Source: Deltaproteobacteria bacterium YD0425bin51
GTDB lineage: Bacteria; Desulfobacterota; Desulfobacteria; Desulfobacterales; YD0425bin51
Assembly: GCA_002753225.1 (NCBI GenBank)
Contig: PDZS01000050.1
Span: forward strand, 1-34,901
DNA: 34,901 nt
Direction of reading: 5' to 3'
Positions within the stretch are counted from its first letter, which is position 1. Every line of letters begins with the position of its first letter. Positions 17,509-26,283 of the stretch are shown piece by piece. The notes under the pieces are model-generated. The model did not search any database, was not told the origin of the DNA, and saw only the letters and a list, made by a program, of their open reading frames with translations. Made by a program: the position numbers and the translations under genes.

Positions 17509-18032
17509 AAATTCTTCTCCACATATGCTGCGGTCCATGTTCAATTTATCCTATAAAAATACTTAGGAGAGAAGAACATGACGTTATGGGATTTTTTTAT
17601 AGAAGAAATATCCATCCATATACTGAATGCATAAAGCGTGAACAAACATTAAAAGATTACGCTGAAAAAATTAATCTTAAAGTAATATATGATAAAAATT
17701 ATGATTTAGAAGGTTTTTTACAGAATATTGTTTTTAGGGAGAAAAACAGGTGCTACTTTTGTTATTATGATAGACTTAAATCAACTGCAATAATTGCTAA
17801 AAAAAGTAAATTTGACTCTTTTTCAACAACACTTCTTTACAGCAAATTCCAAAAGCATGATTTGATAAAATCAATTGCTGAAAATATATCTCAGATGATT
17901 TCTATACCATTTTATTATATGGACTTTCGGATTGGGTGGAAGGAAGGGGTATTGGAATCTAAAGAATTAGGGCTTTACAGACAGCAGTATTGCGGCTGCA
18001 TATACAGTGAAAACGAAAGGTTTAATGTTTAA
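17505..18032 (+). CDS. queH: Epoxyqueuosine reductase QueH
   Basis: Catalyses the last step of queuosine synthesis for tRNA, reducing epoxyqueuosine. This is the QueH (former DUF208) family, not QueG. The 175 residues carry all the cysteine pairs: HICCGPC (C8, C9, C12), RCYFCYYDRL (C83, C86) and YRQQYCGC (C163, C165), which bind a [4Fe-4S] cluster and a second metal site in characterised QueH. The start is a TTG in a 4-base TTGA overlap with the previous stop; the next candidate start codon would cut off the CCGPC motif, so TTG is well supported. Confidence 0.94.
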   Translation: MKILLHICCGPCSIYPIKILRREEHDVMGFFYRRNIHPYTECIKREQTLKDYAEKINLKVIYDKNYDLEGFLQNIVFREKNRCYFCYYDRLKSTAIIAKKSKFDSFSTTLLYSKFQKHDLIKSIAENISQMISIPFYYMDFRIGWKEGVLESKELGLYRQQYCGCIYSENERFNV

Positions 18033-19815
18033 TAATTTAATCTATTTTATTATTGTTCTGCTCATTTATTCTACTCATACTTCAATGGATGATCCGTATT
18101 TTGGAATCTTTGAAACCATATTTCTCTTTCTTCTTTTTATAATAATTTTTGCTTTCTTTACATGGTATAAATTCAATAGACTCAAAAAGCAAATACCCTA
18201 TAAGACTCTTTTTACCTTAGATAATAATTTTAGCATAATAATAAATAATCAATCAATAGTGGCCATTGTTCTCTTTGCTATTGATATTTATTTATTGGAT
18301 ATACCTTTCTATTTACAAAACAATACAATTTTTAAAACAGTCCCTACCCTTTTTGCTGTTATATTTTTGAGTTTATATATTTTATATCTTACATTAGTCT
18401 GGTATTTAGCATATCCTGTTTACAGGCAAATTTATCCAACTGTTTTATCTCGGTATTCCTATGTTTCATCTAATCTTTCTTTCAGTCTTCCCATACTTCT
18501 ACCTTGGGTCATTATTTCAACATTTAGCGATATTATTTACGCTCTTCCATTTCAAATTATTAAAGATTTTCTTTCAAATCCATTAGGAGAGATTATATAT
18601 TCTCTTATTTTCTTATTTGGAATTGCATTATTTGGTCCTGTTTTGATTCAAAAATCATGGGGATGCAAACCTCTTGAAAAAGGGATCATACGCAGCCATA
18701 TTGAAGCTGTATGCGAGAGGGCAAAGTGTGAATATGCAGATATTGTTTACTGGCCGATATTTGAAGGGAAACTTATTACTGCAGGAGTAATGGGTCTAAT
18801 AAAAAAGTTTAGATATATTCTTATTACAGATGCTCTGATTAAATTTTTAACTCCTGATGAGATTGAATCTGTCATAGCCCATGAAGTCGGTCATGTAAAG
18901 AAAAAGCATATTTTATTTTATCTTCTCTTTTTTATAGGATACTTAATCCTAAGTATATCTACTTTTAATCTTATTAACTATGGTATTATTTTTCTAAGTC
19001 CTTTATATAATCCTAATCATATAATCACTTTTGTTAGTATACTAATGCTTATACTCTATTTTAGATATATATTTGGCTATTTCATGAGAAATTTTGAACG
19101 TGAAGCTGATATATTCGTTTTTACCCTTTTTGACAGTGGTATCCCTTTAATTTCTACACTTGAAAAAATAGCCATATTCAGCGGACAGTCTCCTGATAAG
19201 CCTAATTGGCATCATTTTAGCATAACAGAACGAATAGATTATATAAAAAAATGTGAGATAGATAAAATCTGGATTTTAAAGCATACACAAAAAATAAAAA
19301 AAAGCGTTTCTATATTTTTAATAGGAATGGCAATTATTGGAATAATAGGATATCAATTTAATTTTGGGGATGCTGGGAAAAATCTAAATAATAAATTGTT
19401 TGAAAAAATATTATTAAAGCAACTTGAAATAACCCCAAATAAATCTGAACTTTACGCTTTCCTTGGTGACATTTATTACAGTAAAAAACATTATGAAAAG
19501 ACAATTTGGGCGTACAAAAGATCACTTGTTTTAAAACCTGACAACGCACATGTATTAAATAATTTGGCTTGGCTTTTTGTGACTTGTGAAGATAAAAAAT
19601 TTACAAATCCAAAGGAAGCCTTAAATCTTGCTAAAAAAGCTTACGAAATTGAAAAATCTCCGCATATATTAGATACTCTTGCTGAAAGCTATTTTTTGAA
19701 TGGAGAGTATGGGAAAGCTATTTTTTTTGAAAAAGAGGCATTAAAACTTGCTAAAGTAAACTTATCTTATTATGAAGATCAGCTTAAAAAATTTATTAAG
19801 AAACAGGGGGAATAG
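18025..19815 (+). CDS. Membrane M48-family zinc metalloprotease with C-terminal TPR repeats
   Basis: An integral-membrane Ste24/HtpX-type protease of 596 residues, using the ATG at 18025, which has AAAGG just upstream; the GTG at 18007 would add six residues. Several N-terminal hydrophobic helices (about residues 5-200) precede the zinc site IAHEVGHVKKKH (HEVGH at 286-290). Two more helices follow, then EREAD (358-362) with the third ligand. After a single helix near 430-445, the last 120 residues form TPR-like units (ELYAFLGDIYYSKKHYEKTI, then NLAWLF, then LDTLAESYFLNGEYGKAI). It overlaps the end of queH by 8 bases. The substrate is unknown; the TPR tail may sort client proteins at the membrane. 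Confidence 0.88.
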   Translation: MFNNLIYFIIVLLIYSTHTSMDDPYFGIFETIFLFLLFIIIFAFFTWYKFNRLKKQIPYKTLFTLDNNFSIIINNQSIVAIVLFAIDIYLLDIPFYLQNNTIFKTVPTLFAVIFLSLYILYLTLVWYLAYPVYRQIYPTVLSRYSYVSSNLSFSLPILLPWVIISTFSDIIYALPFQIIKDFLSNPLGEIIYSLIFLFGIALFGPVLIQKSWGCKPLEKGIIRSHIEAVCERAKCEYADIVYWPIFEGKLITAGVMGLIKKFRYILITDALIKFLTPDEIESVIAHEVGHVKKKHILFYLLFFIGYLILSISTFNLINYGIIFLSPLYNPNHIITFVSILMLILYFRYIFGYFMRNFEREADIFVFTLFDSGIPLISTLEKIAIFSGQSPDKPNWHHFSITERIDYIKKCEIDKIWILKHTQKIKKSVSIFLIGMAIIGIIGYQFNFGDAGKNLNNKLFEKILLKQLEITPNKSELYAFLGDIYYSKKHYEKTIWAYKRSLVLKPDNAHVLNNLAWLFVTCEDKKFTNPKEALNLAKKAYEIEKSPHILDTLAESYFLNGEYGKAIFFEKEALKLAKVNLSYYEDQLKKFIKKQGE

Positions 19816-19817
19816 AT

Positions 19818-21386
19818 ATGAACGTTACATTTTATGGAGGCACACGTGAAGTAACTGGCTCAATGCATCTTTTAAGCGCAGAAACAAATCGAATCCTTTT
19901 AGATTGTGGAATGTTTCAAGGGAGAAGAAAAGAAAGCGAACAAAAAAATAGGACAATCCCAATGGACCCGCAACTATTAACAAACGTAATTCTATCTCAT
20001 GCACATATTGATCATTCTGGCCGTATTCCGCTTTTAGTTAAAAACAAATTTAAAGGGAGTATAATTTGTACAAGACCAACAAATGCAGCTATTAAATATC
20101 TCCTTCTAGATAGCGCTCACATTCAGGAATCAGACGCAAATTATATAAATTATAAAACTTTAAGGTCATTTCTTTATGAGATGAAGAATCAAAATAAGAA
20201 GAAAAAAAATGAAGAGATTAAATCTATTTTAAAAAAAGACCGTTATGAGTTAAATAAAGATGTAATAAATAGCCTCATCAAAAAGAATAATTTGGAATAT
20301 ATAAAACCAATTTATACTGAAGAAGATGCAAACGATTCACTTAAACACTTTGAAGGTTATCCTTATGAACATCCAATAACAATAGGTAATAACCTGACCT
20401 GCACATTTTATGAAGCAGGACATATTTTAGGTTCAGCAATATCTATTATCAAACATAATAATAAAGACGGAAAACGTTCTACAATAGCATTTACTGGAGA
20501 TATAGGGAGATTTAACAAACCAATTTTAAAAGACCCGACTCTTATATTTAAAGAAGAAGACAGAGATATCGATCTTTTAATTATAGAAAGCACCTATGGG
20601 AATAGATATCATGAACCAGTAGCAGAGCTAAAATCTGAGTTTAAAAAAGTCTTAACAGATACTTTCAATAAAGGAGGAACACTTATAATTCCAGCTTTTG
20701 CCTATGGCCGTACACAAGAACTGATCTATGTCCTGCATGAGATTTATAATGAAAACGGTATGGAAAAAAAGCCAGTTTATATAGATAGCCCGCTTGCTTC
20801 AAATTTAACAAAAGTATTTGGAGAATATCCTGAAACTTATGATGAAGAAACCCATCATACTTTTCTTGAACATGGGGAAAATCCTTTTTATTTTAATCAG
20901 GTTGAATTTATAAGCTCAGTAAAAGATTCAATGGCGCTTATGCAGGAAGATAAATCTCATATAGTTATTGCATCCTCTGGAATGTGTGAAGCAGGTCGAA
21001 TTCTTCATCATCTAAGATATAAAATTCATAGCCCTAAAAACACAATTTTAACGGTCGGTTTTATGGCTAAAAATACTCTTGGAAGCAAAATTCAAGAGCT
21101 TAGCGCTGAATATGAAAAAAAAGGAAGAAAAGGTGAGGCTCCAGAAGTAAAAATTTTAAACAAATTATATCCACTTAAAGCTAAAGTATCAACTATTAGC
21201 GGGTTTAGCGCACATGCTGATAAAAATGAACTAATAAAATTTTTAAAAGAATCAAATTTGAGGATAAAAAAAATTGCAATAGTTCATGGAGAGGAAGAAC
21301 AGTCTCTTGCATTTGCAGAGTCCATTAAAAATGAAGGATTTGAGGTTATAGTGCCTAATGTAGGTGAAACGATTTCGGCTGTTTAA
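19818..21386 (+). CDS. Beta-CASP metallo-beta-lactamase RNA hydrolase
   Basis: A 522-residue protein of the bacterial CPSF73/Ysh1-like group, probable ribonuclease. Metal-site motifs are LSHAHIDHSGRIP (HxHxDH at 61-66), EAGHILGSA (199-207) and FTGDIGRF (225-232). The beta-CASP blocks are ESTYGNRYH (257-265), PAFAYGRTQELIYVLHEI, then SSGMCEAGRILHHL, and the final TISGFSAHADKNEL. A Lys-rich insertion at about 108-170 separates the first and second metal motifs. AGGGGG precedes the ATG, 2 bases after the protease stop, so it probably belongs to the same transcript. RNA cleavage is inferred from the family; the actual target is unknown. Confidence 0.92.
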   Translation: MNVTFYGGTREVTGSMHLLSAETNRILLDCGMFQGRRKESEQKNRTIPMDPQLLTNVILSHAHIDHSGRIPLLVKNKFKGSIICTRPTNAAIKYLLLDSAHIQESDANYINYKTLRSFLYEMKNQNKKKKNEEIKSILKKDRYELNKDVINSLIKKNNLEYIKPIYTEEDANDSLKHFEGYPYEHPITIGNNLTCTFYEAGHILGSAISIIKHNNKDGKRSTIAFTGDIGRFNKPILKDPTLIFKEEDRDIDLLIIESTYGNRYHEPVAELKSEFKKVLTDTFNKGGTLIIPAFAYGRTQELIYVLHEIYNENGMEKKPVYIDSPLASNLTKVFGEYPETYDEETHHTFLEHGENPFYFNQVEFISSVKDSMALMQEDKSHIVIASSGMCEAGRILHHLRYKIHSPKNTILTVGFMAKNTLGSKIQELSAEYEKKGRKGEAPEVKILNKLYPLKAKVSTISGFSAHADKNELIKFLKESNLRIKKIAIVHGEEEQSLAFAESIKNEGFEVIVPNVGETISAV

Positions 21387-21438
21387 TTTTTTTTAAATTT
21401 TTGTGACTTTATTATTAACTAAATTGTATATAGGACAT

Positions 21439-22017
21439 ATGAAAATAGAAATAACAAAAAATTTTGAAGAACTGGAGCAGTTTCAGAAAATCATACAAGT
21501 CTTTAGAAAATCATTAAATGTTTTTCCTAAAGATGATTTTACTTCAAATGTCATGAATCAAATAAAAACTATATCTTACTTAGCTACTCCATATAAAAAA
21601 GAATGCGCGTTTTTTTTCTTTTTATCTGCATTTTTCTATTTAATATTGGGTATAATTTTAATTTTTAGCTTTTCAAAAATGATTTTTTTGGAAAGTATGC
21701 CTGAATGGGTAGCTTTTCAGCCTTATATAGCTATAGGCACAGCTTTTATTTTAACAGCTTTTGGTTTTTTTATTCTTAATAAAGAGGACATTATTATAGT
21801 AAAAGCAGCATATGTTTTTACATGGTTAAATATTGCTGGAATAGTTATAAATACTCTTGTGCTTCAAATATCCTTTTGCATGCCATTTGTTATAATAAGC
21901 ATAAGTGGTCTAATGATACCAATTGCGATAATAGGTGATATGCTTTTAGATATTATTCAAAAACATCTGCGAAATATTCAAAGTAAAGGAGTGCTTTGTG
22001 AAGATATTAAAATATAA
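21439..22017 (+). CDS. Four-helix membrane protein upstream of the pseudopilin genes, function unknown
   Basis: I do not recognise this family. The ATG at 21439 has AGGA just upstream and is preferred over the GTG at 21403, giving 192 residues. About 50 soluble residues contain FPKDDFTSNVMNQIKTI, which recalls the short D-D-F-T-x2-V-M segment found in anti-sigma-type and zf-HC2-less membrane proteins. Four hydrophobic helices follow at about 55-77, 92-112, 120-141 and 144-166, then a basic tail. No cysteine or histidine ligand cluster is seen. The 3' end overlaps the first pseudopilin gene by 20 bases, so it may help regulate or assemble that system. This is inference only. Confidence 0.75.
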   Translation: MKIEITKNFEELEQFQKIIQVFRKSLNVFPKDDFTSNVMNQIKTISYLATPYKKECAFFFFLSAFFYLILGIILIFSFSKMIFLESMPEWVAFQPYIAIGTAFILTAFGFFILNKEDIIIVKAAYVFTWLNIAGIVINTLVLQISFCMPFVIISISGLMIPIAIIGDMLLDIIQKHLRNIQSKGVLCEDIKI

Positions 22018-22459
22018 GTTTAAAGATAATAATCGTGGATTTACCATGATTGAAGTGATCATAGTATTAATTCTTATAGGAATAATTTCAGCAGTTGCTT
22101 ACCAAAGTGTGCCTCAAGAAACAATGATGCAAGGCACTGAATTTGACAAGTTAGTAAGTCACATTAGATATACTCAAAACCTTTCAATGGCGAGATCAGA
22201 AAGGTGGTCTATTAGAATAGGCGCAAATTCCTATAGCGTTAGAAATCCTGCAAATGTCAATGTCCCTTTACCAGGTGAGCAGGGTGCTACTATAAATCTG
22301 CAGGCATTAACAATAACAAATGCAATGACTATCTTTTTTGATATTAAAGGAAGGCCTGTCAATGCGGCTAATGTGCTTTTAACAGATCGAGTTATTAATA
22401 CAAATTACGGTAAAACAATTACAGTAGTAGGATATACAGGACTAGTTACAACTAACTAG
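21998..22459 (+). CDS. Type II/IV pseudopilin (GspH/FimT-like)
   Basis: A 153-residue prepilin-like protein with the N-terminal methylation motif RGFTMIEVIIVLILIGII: peptidase cleavage after Gly, +1 Phe and the key Glu at +5. The start is a GTG with AAAGGAG about 6 bases upstream. The globular part is a small beta-rich domain ending in GKTITVVGYTGLV, typical of GspH/FimT proteins. It is the first of three prepilin genes in a row, so it is probably a minor pseudopilin of a pilus or secretion tip. Which system it serves is unknown. Confidence 0.88.
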   Translation: MKILKYKFKDNNRGFTMIEVIIVLILIGIISAVAYQSVPQETMMQGTEFDKLVSHIRYTQNLSMARSERWSIRIGANSYSVRNPANVNVPLPGEQGATINLQALTITNAMTIFFDIKGRPVNAANVLLTDRVINTNYGKTITVVGYTGLVTTN

Positions 22460-22477
22460 AAAAATATGAGGGAGGAA

Positions 22478-22894
22478 ATGAAAAATAAACTTAATGCAGG
22501 TTTTACTTTAATAGAAATCATTGTCTGTCTTGTTATTATCTCTGTTATAGGCGCAAGCCTAGTTGATTTTTTGAGGACAAGTTCCAGGATTAACACACAA
22601 AAAATTGTTGAATTAAGGGACTCAAACAATCTCAAAAGATTAATGGAAACCCTTACTGCTGATTATAGAAATTATTGTGATCAAAAGATAGCAACTCCTC
22701 TTGACCAATATTTTACTGCATTTAGACTTGATACATATAAAACAGCACTTGGCATTACTAATGCAGCCATATCAATAAGAAGTAAAGTTTCTGATCCTAG
22801 TTTTACGATAGGAAAAAATGATGGTAATATCGAGCTGTTACAAGTTACTATACAAATAGGCAATAAGAGCTTAGTGAAACTTTTAACAAAATAA
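22478..22894 (+). CDS. Prepilin-like protein (minor pseudopilin, GspI/PilV-like position)
   Basis: A small protein with motif AGFTLIEIIVCLVIISVIG, including +5 Glu. The ATG at 22478 is preferred to that at 22466, because GAGGGAGG lies just before it; this gives 138 residues. After the hydrophobic helix (to about 32) the rest is a short mixed domain with no recognisable motif beyond the family. The order pseudopilin, pseudopilin, pseudopilin, PilX/GspK-like suggests an H-I-J-K style arrangement, but I cannot assign I or J with certainty. Confidence 0.84.
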   Translation: MKNKLNAGFTLIEIIVCLVIISVIGASLVDFLRTSSRINTQKIVELRDSNNLKRLMETLTADYRNYCDQKIATPLDQYFTAFRLDTYKTALGITNAAISIRSKVSDPSFTIGKNDGNIELLQVTIQIGNKSLVKLLTK

Positions 22895-22926
22895 AAATCT
22901 ATTAAATTTTAAGAAAGAAATTCAAG

Positions 22927-23502
22927 ATGAATAATTCAAAAGGATTTACTATTATTGAAATTGTAGTAACACTAGTTTTAATAGGTATCTTGGCAGCGTC
23001 AGTGGGTTTTGGCATTGGCGCTTCAGTTCAAGGCTATATGTTTAATGTTGAAAATGTCAGGATAATGCAAAAAGCTGAAAACGCCATATTAAGATTAACC
23101 AAAGAGTTGAATGATATGACAGATATTGATAATGGTGCAAATGGATCAAACGGCTACATAAGATATAAATTGGAAGTGGAATCTCCTTATTATAAAGCAA
23201 TTGTATATGATAGTAATAATAGAGAAATAAGGCTTAGAGAAAACCCTGCAGGTGATTGCAGTAATTCTACTTGTGGAACCGCAGCTAGAAATAAAATATT
23301 ATTAGATAAAGTTAGTGCTTTTAGAGTCAGATATGAATATCCTGCTGGTACATGGAATAATTTCCCACCAAGTGATTTCAGCAGACTGCTTAGAATGGAT
23401 ATAACAATTACATTAGTTCGTTACGATGCCATTGATCAATTAAATACATTCAATATTATAATAAGTCCAAGAAGTAATGGAATGGTAACTGGTCCAACTT
23501 GA
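22927..23502 (+). CDS. Prepilin-like protein (minor pseudopilin, GspJ/PilW-like position)
   Basis: A 191-residue protein with the motif KGFTIIEIVVTLVLIGIL, including +5 Glu after the cleavage Gly. The body contains ENAILRLTKELNDMTDI, a helix-then-strand pattern seen in PilW/GspJ-type pseudopilins. It also has a CSNSTCGT pair of cysteines (near 114-119), which may form a disulphide. The end overlaps by one base with an ATG at 23502 but the RBS-supported start of the next gene is at 23523. Ribosome site upstream is weak. The family assignment is firm; the exact subunit is not. Confidence 0.86.
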   Translation: MNNSKGFTIIEIVVTLVLIGILAASVGFGIGASVQGYMFNVENVRIMQKAENAILRLTKELNDMTDIDNGANGSNGYIRYKLEVESPYYKAIVYDSNNREIRLRENPAGDCSNSTCGTAARNKILLDKVSAFRVRYEYPAGTWNNFPPSDFSRLLRMDITITLVRYDAIDQLNTFNIIISPRSNGMVTGPT

Positions 23503-23507
23503 TGGAC

Positions 23508-23513
23508 AGGAGG
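23508..23513 (+). promoter_or_regulatory. Ribosome binding site deciding the PilX-like start
   Basis: A perfect AGGAGG lies 9 bases before the ATG at 23523. The TTG at 23499 and ATG at 23502 upstream have no comparable site. Confidence 0.75.
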
Positions 23514-23522
23514 AAACCTCAA

Positions 23523-26255
23523 ATGGATAACCGTATTTTTTCAAAATTTAAAAGATTATTTTATTACTTAGCAAAAGATAAACGAGGGGTTATAATTATC
23601 CCTTTAATAGCTATTCTCATAATGTCTGGTATAATAAGCGCTAAACTTGTATCAGAAACTTCGACTTCTATTTCAGCTAATACTATAGAAAGCTTTGCAA
23701 CAAGAGCTTTTTATTTAGCTGAAGGTGGATTCAATTATCTTGCAGCAAAGATGTCAAAAGGAGGGGATCCTGATACTGTGCTTTCCAGCATAGAAACTGG
23801 AAGTCTTAGCTCCAATAACACATATGCTTTTGCAGGTGGAACGTTTACGATTAATATGGAAACTTATCGATTTAAAGTTATAGAAGCTGCTAACAATTCT
23901 AAAGAACTTAAGACTGCTGTTCCTTTTGGATTGCCTGCAGCTAAATTTGCAAATGCTAAAAATGGGAAGATAGAAATTTCTAGCAGCGGTAAATCAATTG
24001 ATTATTCAAGCCTATCAATTTCAGGTAAAAATGTAACATTTACTTTACCAACTGCTGTTAGTATTAATAAAGATGAATACATTACTCCATTTGTATCTAA
24101 TGTGCCTATAAATGTAACAAAAAATGGGAATATTACTCTTCCTGCTGGGACTCCAACTGACCTTTTACCTGCAATTAAAGGAGCTTTTAGGCTTAAAAGA
24201 ACTGGCGAAAAATTTTTTTATAAACAATTAGACACAAGTTCCAACCCTGCAATTTTAAGAGGAGTTTTTCCTGTACAAGGACAGACATGGACAGCGATTA
24301 ATACTACTGATGATCTTGAGATGATAAGTGGTATAAAATTTACTATAGCAGGGAATATTGGCGGTATAAATCATTACAATTTTTTTGAAACATTTATTCA
24401 AGAGGATACTTCAGGTATAAACCCTGGAGCAAAAGCATGGAGTGGGAATCCTACTAAAGGAGCCTTTAATGACATGACAGGCTATAATAATTATAAAGGA
24501 ACTATCCAGCAATCTAATCAATCAGGTAATAATGCAGCCAATATTGCTACGTTGACTTCTGCAGGTACAGAATATGGACTTCCTACAGGTTTCCTTGGGA
24601 TAGCAAATCCTTTGATAAACAGATTTAGAATTGGGAATGATGATTTATGTGATAATTTTCTAAAAAAACAATGGGATGGCTATACTAAATATGATCCGTC
24701 ATATCCCTATATGAGCTATGATGTTCAAACAAAGATAAAAGTTGTTCCGCCAATAGGTATTAACTGTCCAGATTATGACGCTAAAAAGCAAGAGTGTGTA
24801 AATACAGCTACAAGCCTTAGTAATGGGATATGTAACGCGCTTTGCTGGTGGGATTTTTTTGGCTGGTTTAAATGTGAAAGCACATGTAACGGAGTTGTAG
24901 GCGGAGCATTAGGTGGTGTATGCTCTTATATATATAATCCCATAATAGATGTAATAAAGCCAATTTGCGATTATTTTGAAGATTTTCATCTTTACCATAT
25001 GTTAGGAGTTTCTACACATTCAGGAGCATGTACTCAAGGAGGAGATTGCGGGCAAGATTATAATTATGGAGTATCCTTTCAAAGGCAGAGTAGTTTAAGT
25101 TATCTTAAGGGTGTTAGTGTTAGTGTTGGATTAACCCCTGAATGTGATAATTTGTTCAAGAAAGGAAAAATAGATTATTTTGATGACTGCTTCTTTAAAA
25201 GCACTTTTTTCAAAGTTGACATTTCTCTAGACTGGGGTCAGGTTGAAGGTATTCCTGATCAATTTGTTCCTGAGACAAGGAAATCTTATCTTACTCTATG
25301 GGAAAAAACTGGAACAAAGGCAGATGGAAAGCAAAATTGGGTAGCAGGGAAATTTTATGATCATGAGCTTATAGATAAAACCTTTTACAATAAAAAGTTA
25401 CCTAAAGATTGGTCAAACTTAACAGTCCGTAATCTTGAAGTTCCATCATTAGAATGGACTGGAGCAGGAGATCCTCCTTTAAAAAATCAAGATCGTTTCA
25501 TAATTAAAGACGGTGCAAAAAGCGCATATGTAAAAGTCATAGCTCCTCCATTACTTGTAGATGGAACTAATAACTGGGTCTTTCTAATCTCCCCTTTACC
25601 TTTTAATAAGGGAACAGGCACTCCTGTATTTACTGATGGACAAGTTGTAACAATCAATGGCACAGATATGACTTTGAGAATAAAAGATAATTTTATGACA
25701 GCTTTTGTAGGGACTAATGATTGCCCCAAGGATTGTTCTGGCAATGAAAATGCTACAGATGATATCAGGAAAAATTATCAGAGAGATTCAATAAAATGGC
25801 CTGCTTTTAATATTAAAGATGGATGGGAATCCACAAGCGATTTATTTACAGTTATTAAATGGGATAACCTTAATCCTAAACTTACAGATGCAACTAAACC
25901 AACTTATCAATCTCGTTTGGCTTTTATGGGACCTGTTGATCCTGCAAATAAAACAAAGTATGCAAAAACTATCGTTAGGACAAATTCAATGCGGACATCA
26001 AATACGACAGCTTTTTATTGTCCAGAAATTGCTCTTGAAGGGTTTGGTTTTTGGTTTAGCGGAAAAATTCCTATTATTGATACAAGTATTACTATCCCAA
26101 TTGTAAATATAAAAATACCAATAAAATTAGAAATACCAATGGTTGATTTTGCAAAGGGCGGTTATTATTATGATGATTTTGCGGTTCAGGTCTATGAGAT
26201 ATTAAAAGAACAAGCGCCACATTACAGTTTGGCCGCTCCTATAGTGCATCAATAA
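23523..26255 (+). CDS. Giant PilX/GspK-like pseudopilin with large cysteine-rich exported domain
   Basis: A 910-residue protein (from the RBS-supported ATG) with one N-terminal helix DKRGVIIIPLIAILIMSGII. As in PilX/GspK proteins the Gly is kept but the +5 Glu is absent. The adjoining SFATRAFYLAEGGFNYLA matches the PilX_N block. Ordinary PilX/GspK proteins have about 200-350 residues, so about 800 residues are extra. The middle part (about 415-510) is rich in Cys and Trp (for example NALCWWDFFGWFKCESTCNG) and further Cys pairs occur later (DCPKDC). The large body has no motif I recognise; a lectin- or adhesin-like domain is possible. It follows three pseudopilins and probably forms the tip of the same structure. 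Function inferred only from the N-terminus and context. Confidence 0.82.
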   Translation: MDNRIFSKFKRLFYYLAKDKRGVIIIPLIAILIMSGIISAKLVSETSTSISANTIESFATRAFYLAEGGFNYLAAKMSKGGDPDTVLSSIETGSLSSNNTYAFAGGTFTINMETYRFKVIEAANNSKELKTAVPFGLPAAKFANAKNGKIEISSSGKSIDYSSLSISGKNVTFTLPTAVSINKDEYITPFVSNVPINVTKNGNITLPAGTPTDLLPAIKGAFRLKRTGEKFFYKQLDTSSNPAILRGVFPVQGQTWTAINTTDDLEMISGIKFTIAGNIGGINHYNFFETFIQEDTSGINPGAKAWSGNPTKGAFNDMTGYNNYKGTIQQSNQSGNNAANIATLTSAGTEYGLPTGFLGIANPLINRFRIGNDDLCDNFLKKQWDGYTKYDPSYPYMSYDVQTKIKVVPPIGINCPDYDAKKQECVNTATSLSNGICNALCWWDFFGWFKCESTCNGVVGGALGGVCSYIYNPIIDVIKPICDYFEDFHLYHMLGVSTHSGACTQGGDCGQDYNYGVSFQRQSSLSYLKGVSVSVGLTPECDNLFKKGKIDYFDDCFFKSTFFKVDISLDWGQVEGIPDQFVPETRKSYLTLWEKTGTKADGKQNWVAGKFYDHELIDKTFYNKKLPKDWSNLTVRNLEVPSLEWTGAGDPPLKNQDRFIIKDGAKSAYVKVIAPPLLVDGTNNWVFLISPLPFNKGTGTPVFTDGQVVTINGTDMTLRIKDNFMTAFVGTNDCPKDCSGNENATDDIRKNYQRDSIKWPAFNIKDGWESTSDLFTVIKWDNLNPKLTDATKPTYQSRLAFMGPVDPANKTKYAKTIVRTNSMRTSNTTAFYCPEIALEGFGFWFSGKIPIIDTSITIPIVNIKIPIKLEIPMVDFAKGGYYYDDFAVQVYEILKEQAPHYSLAAPIVHQ

Positions 26256-26283
26256 ACTATCCACGTTAGGAGATTAAATTTAC

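Noticed and set aside
25819..26106. 95-codon frame inside the PilX-like gene
   Set aside because: Out of frame within a longer, well-supported gene; composition is biased and has no RBS.
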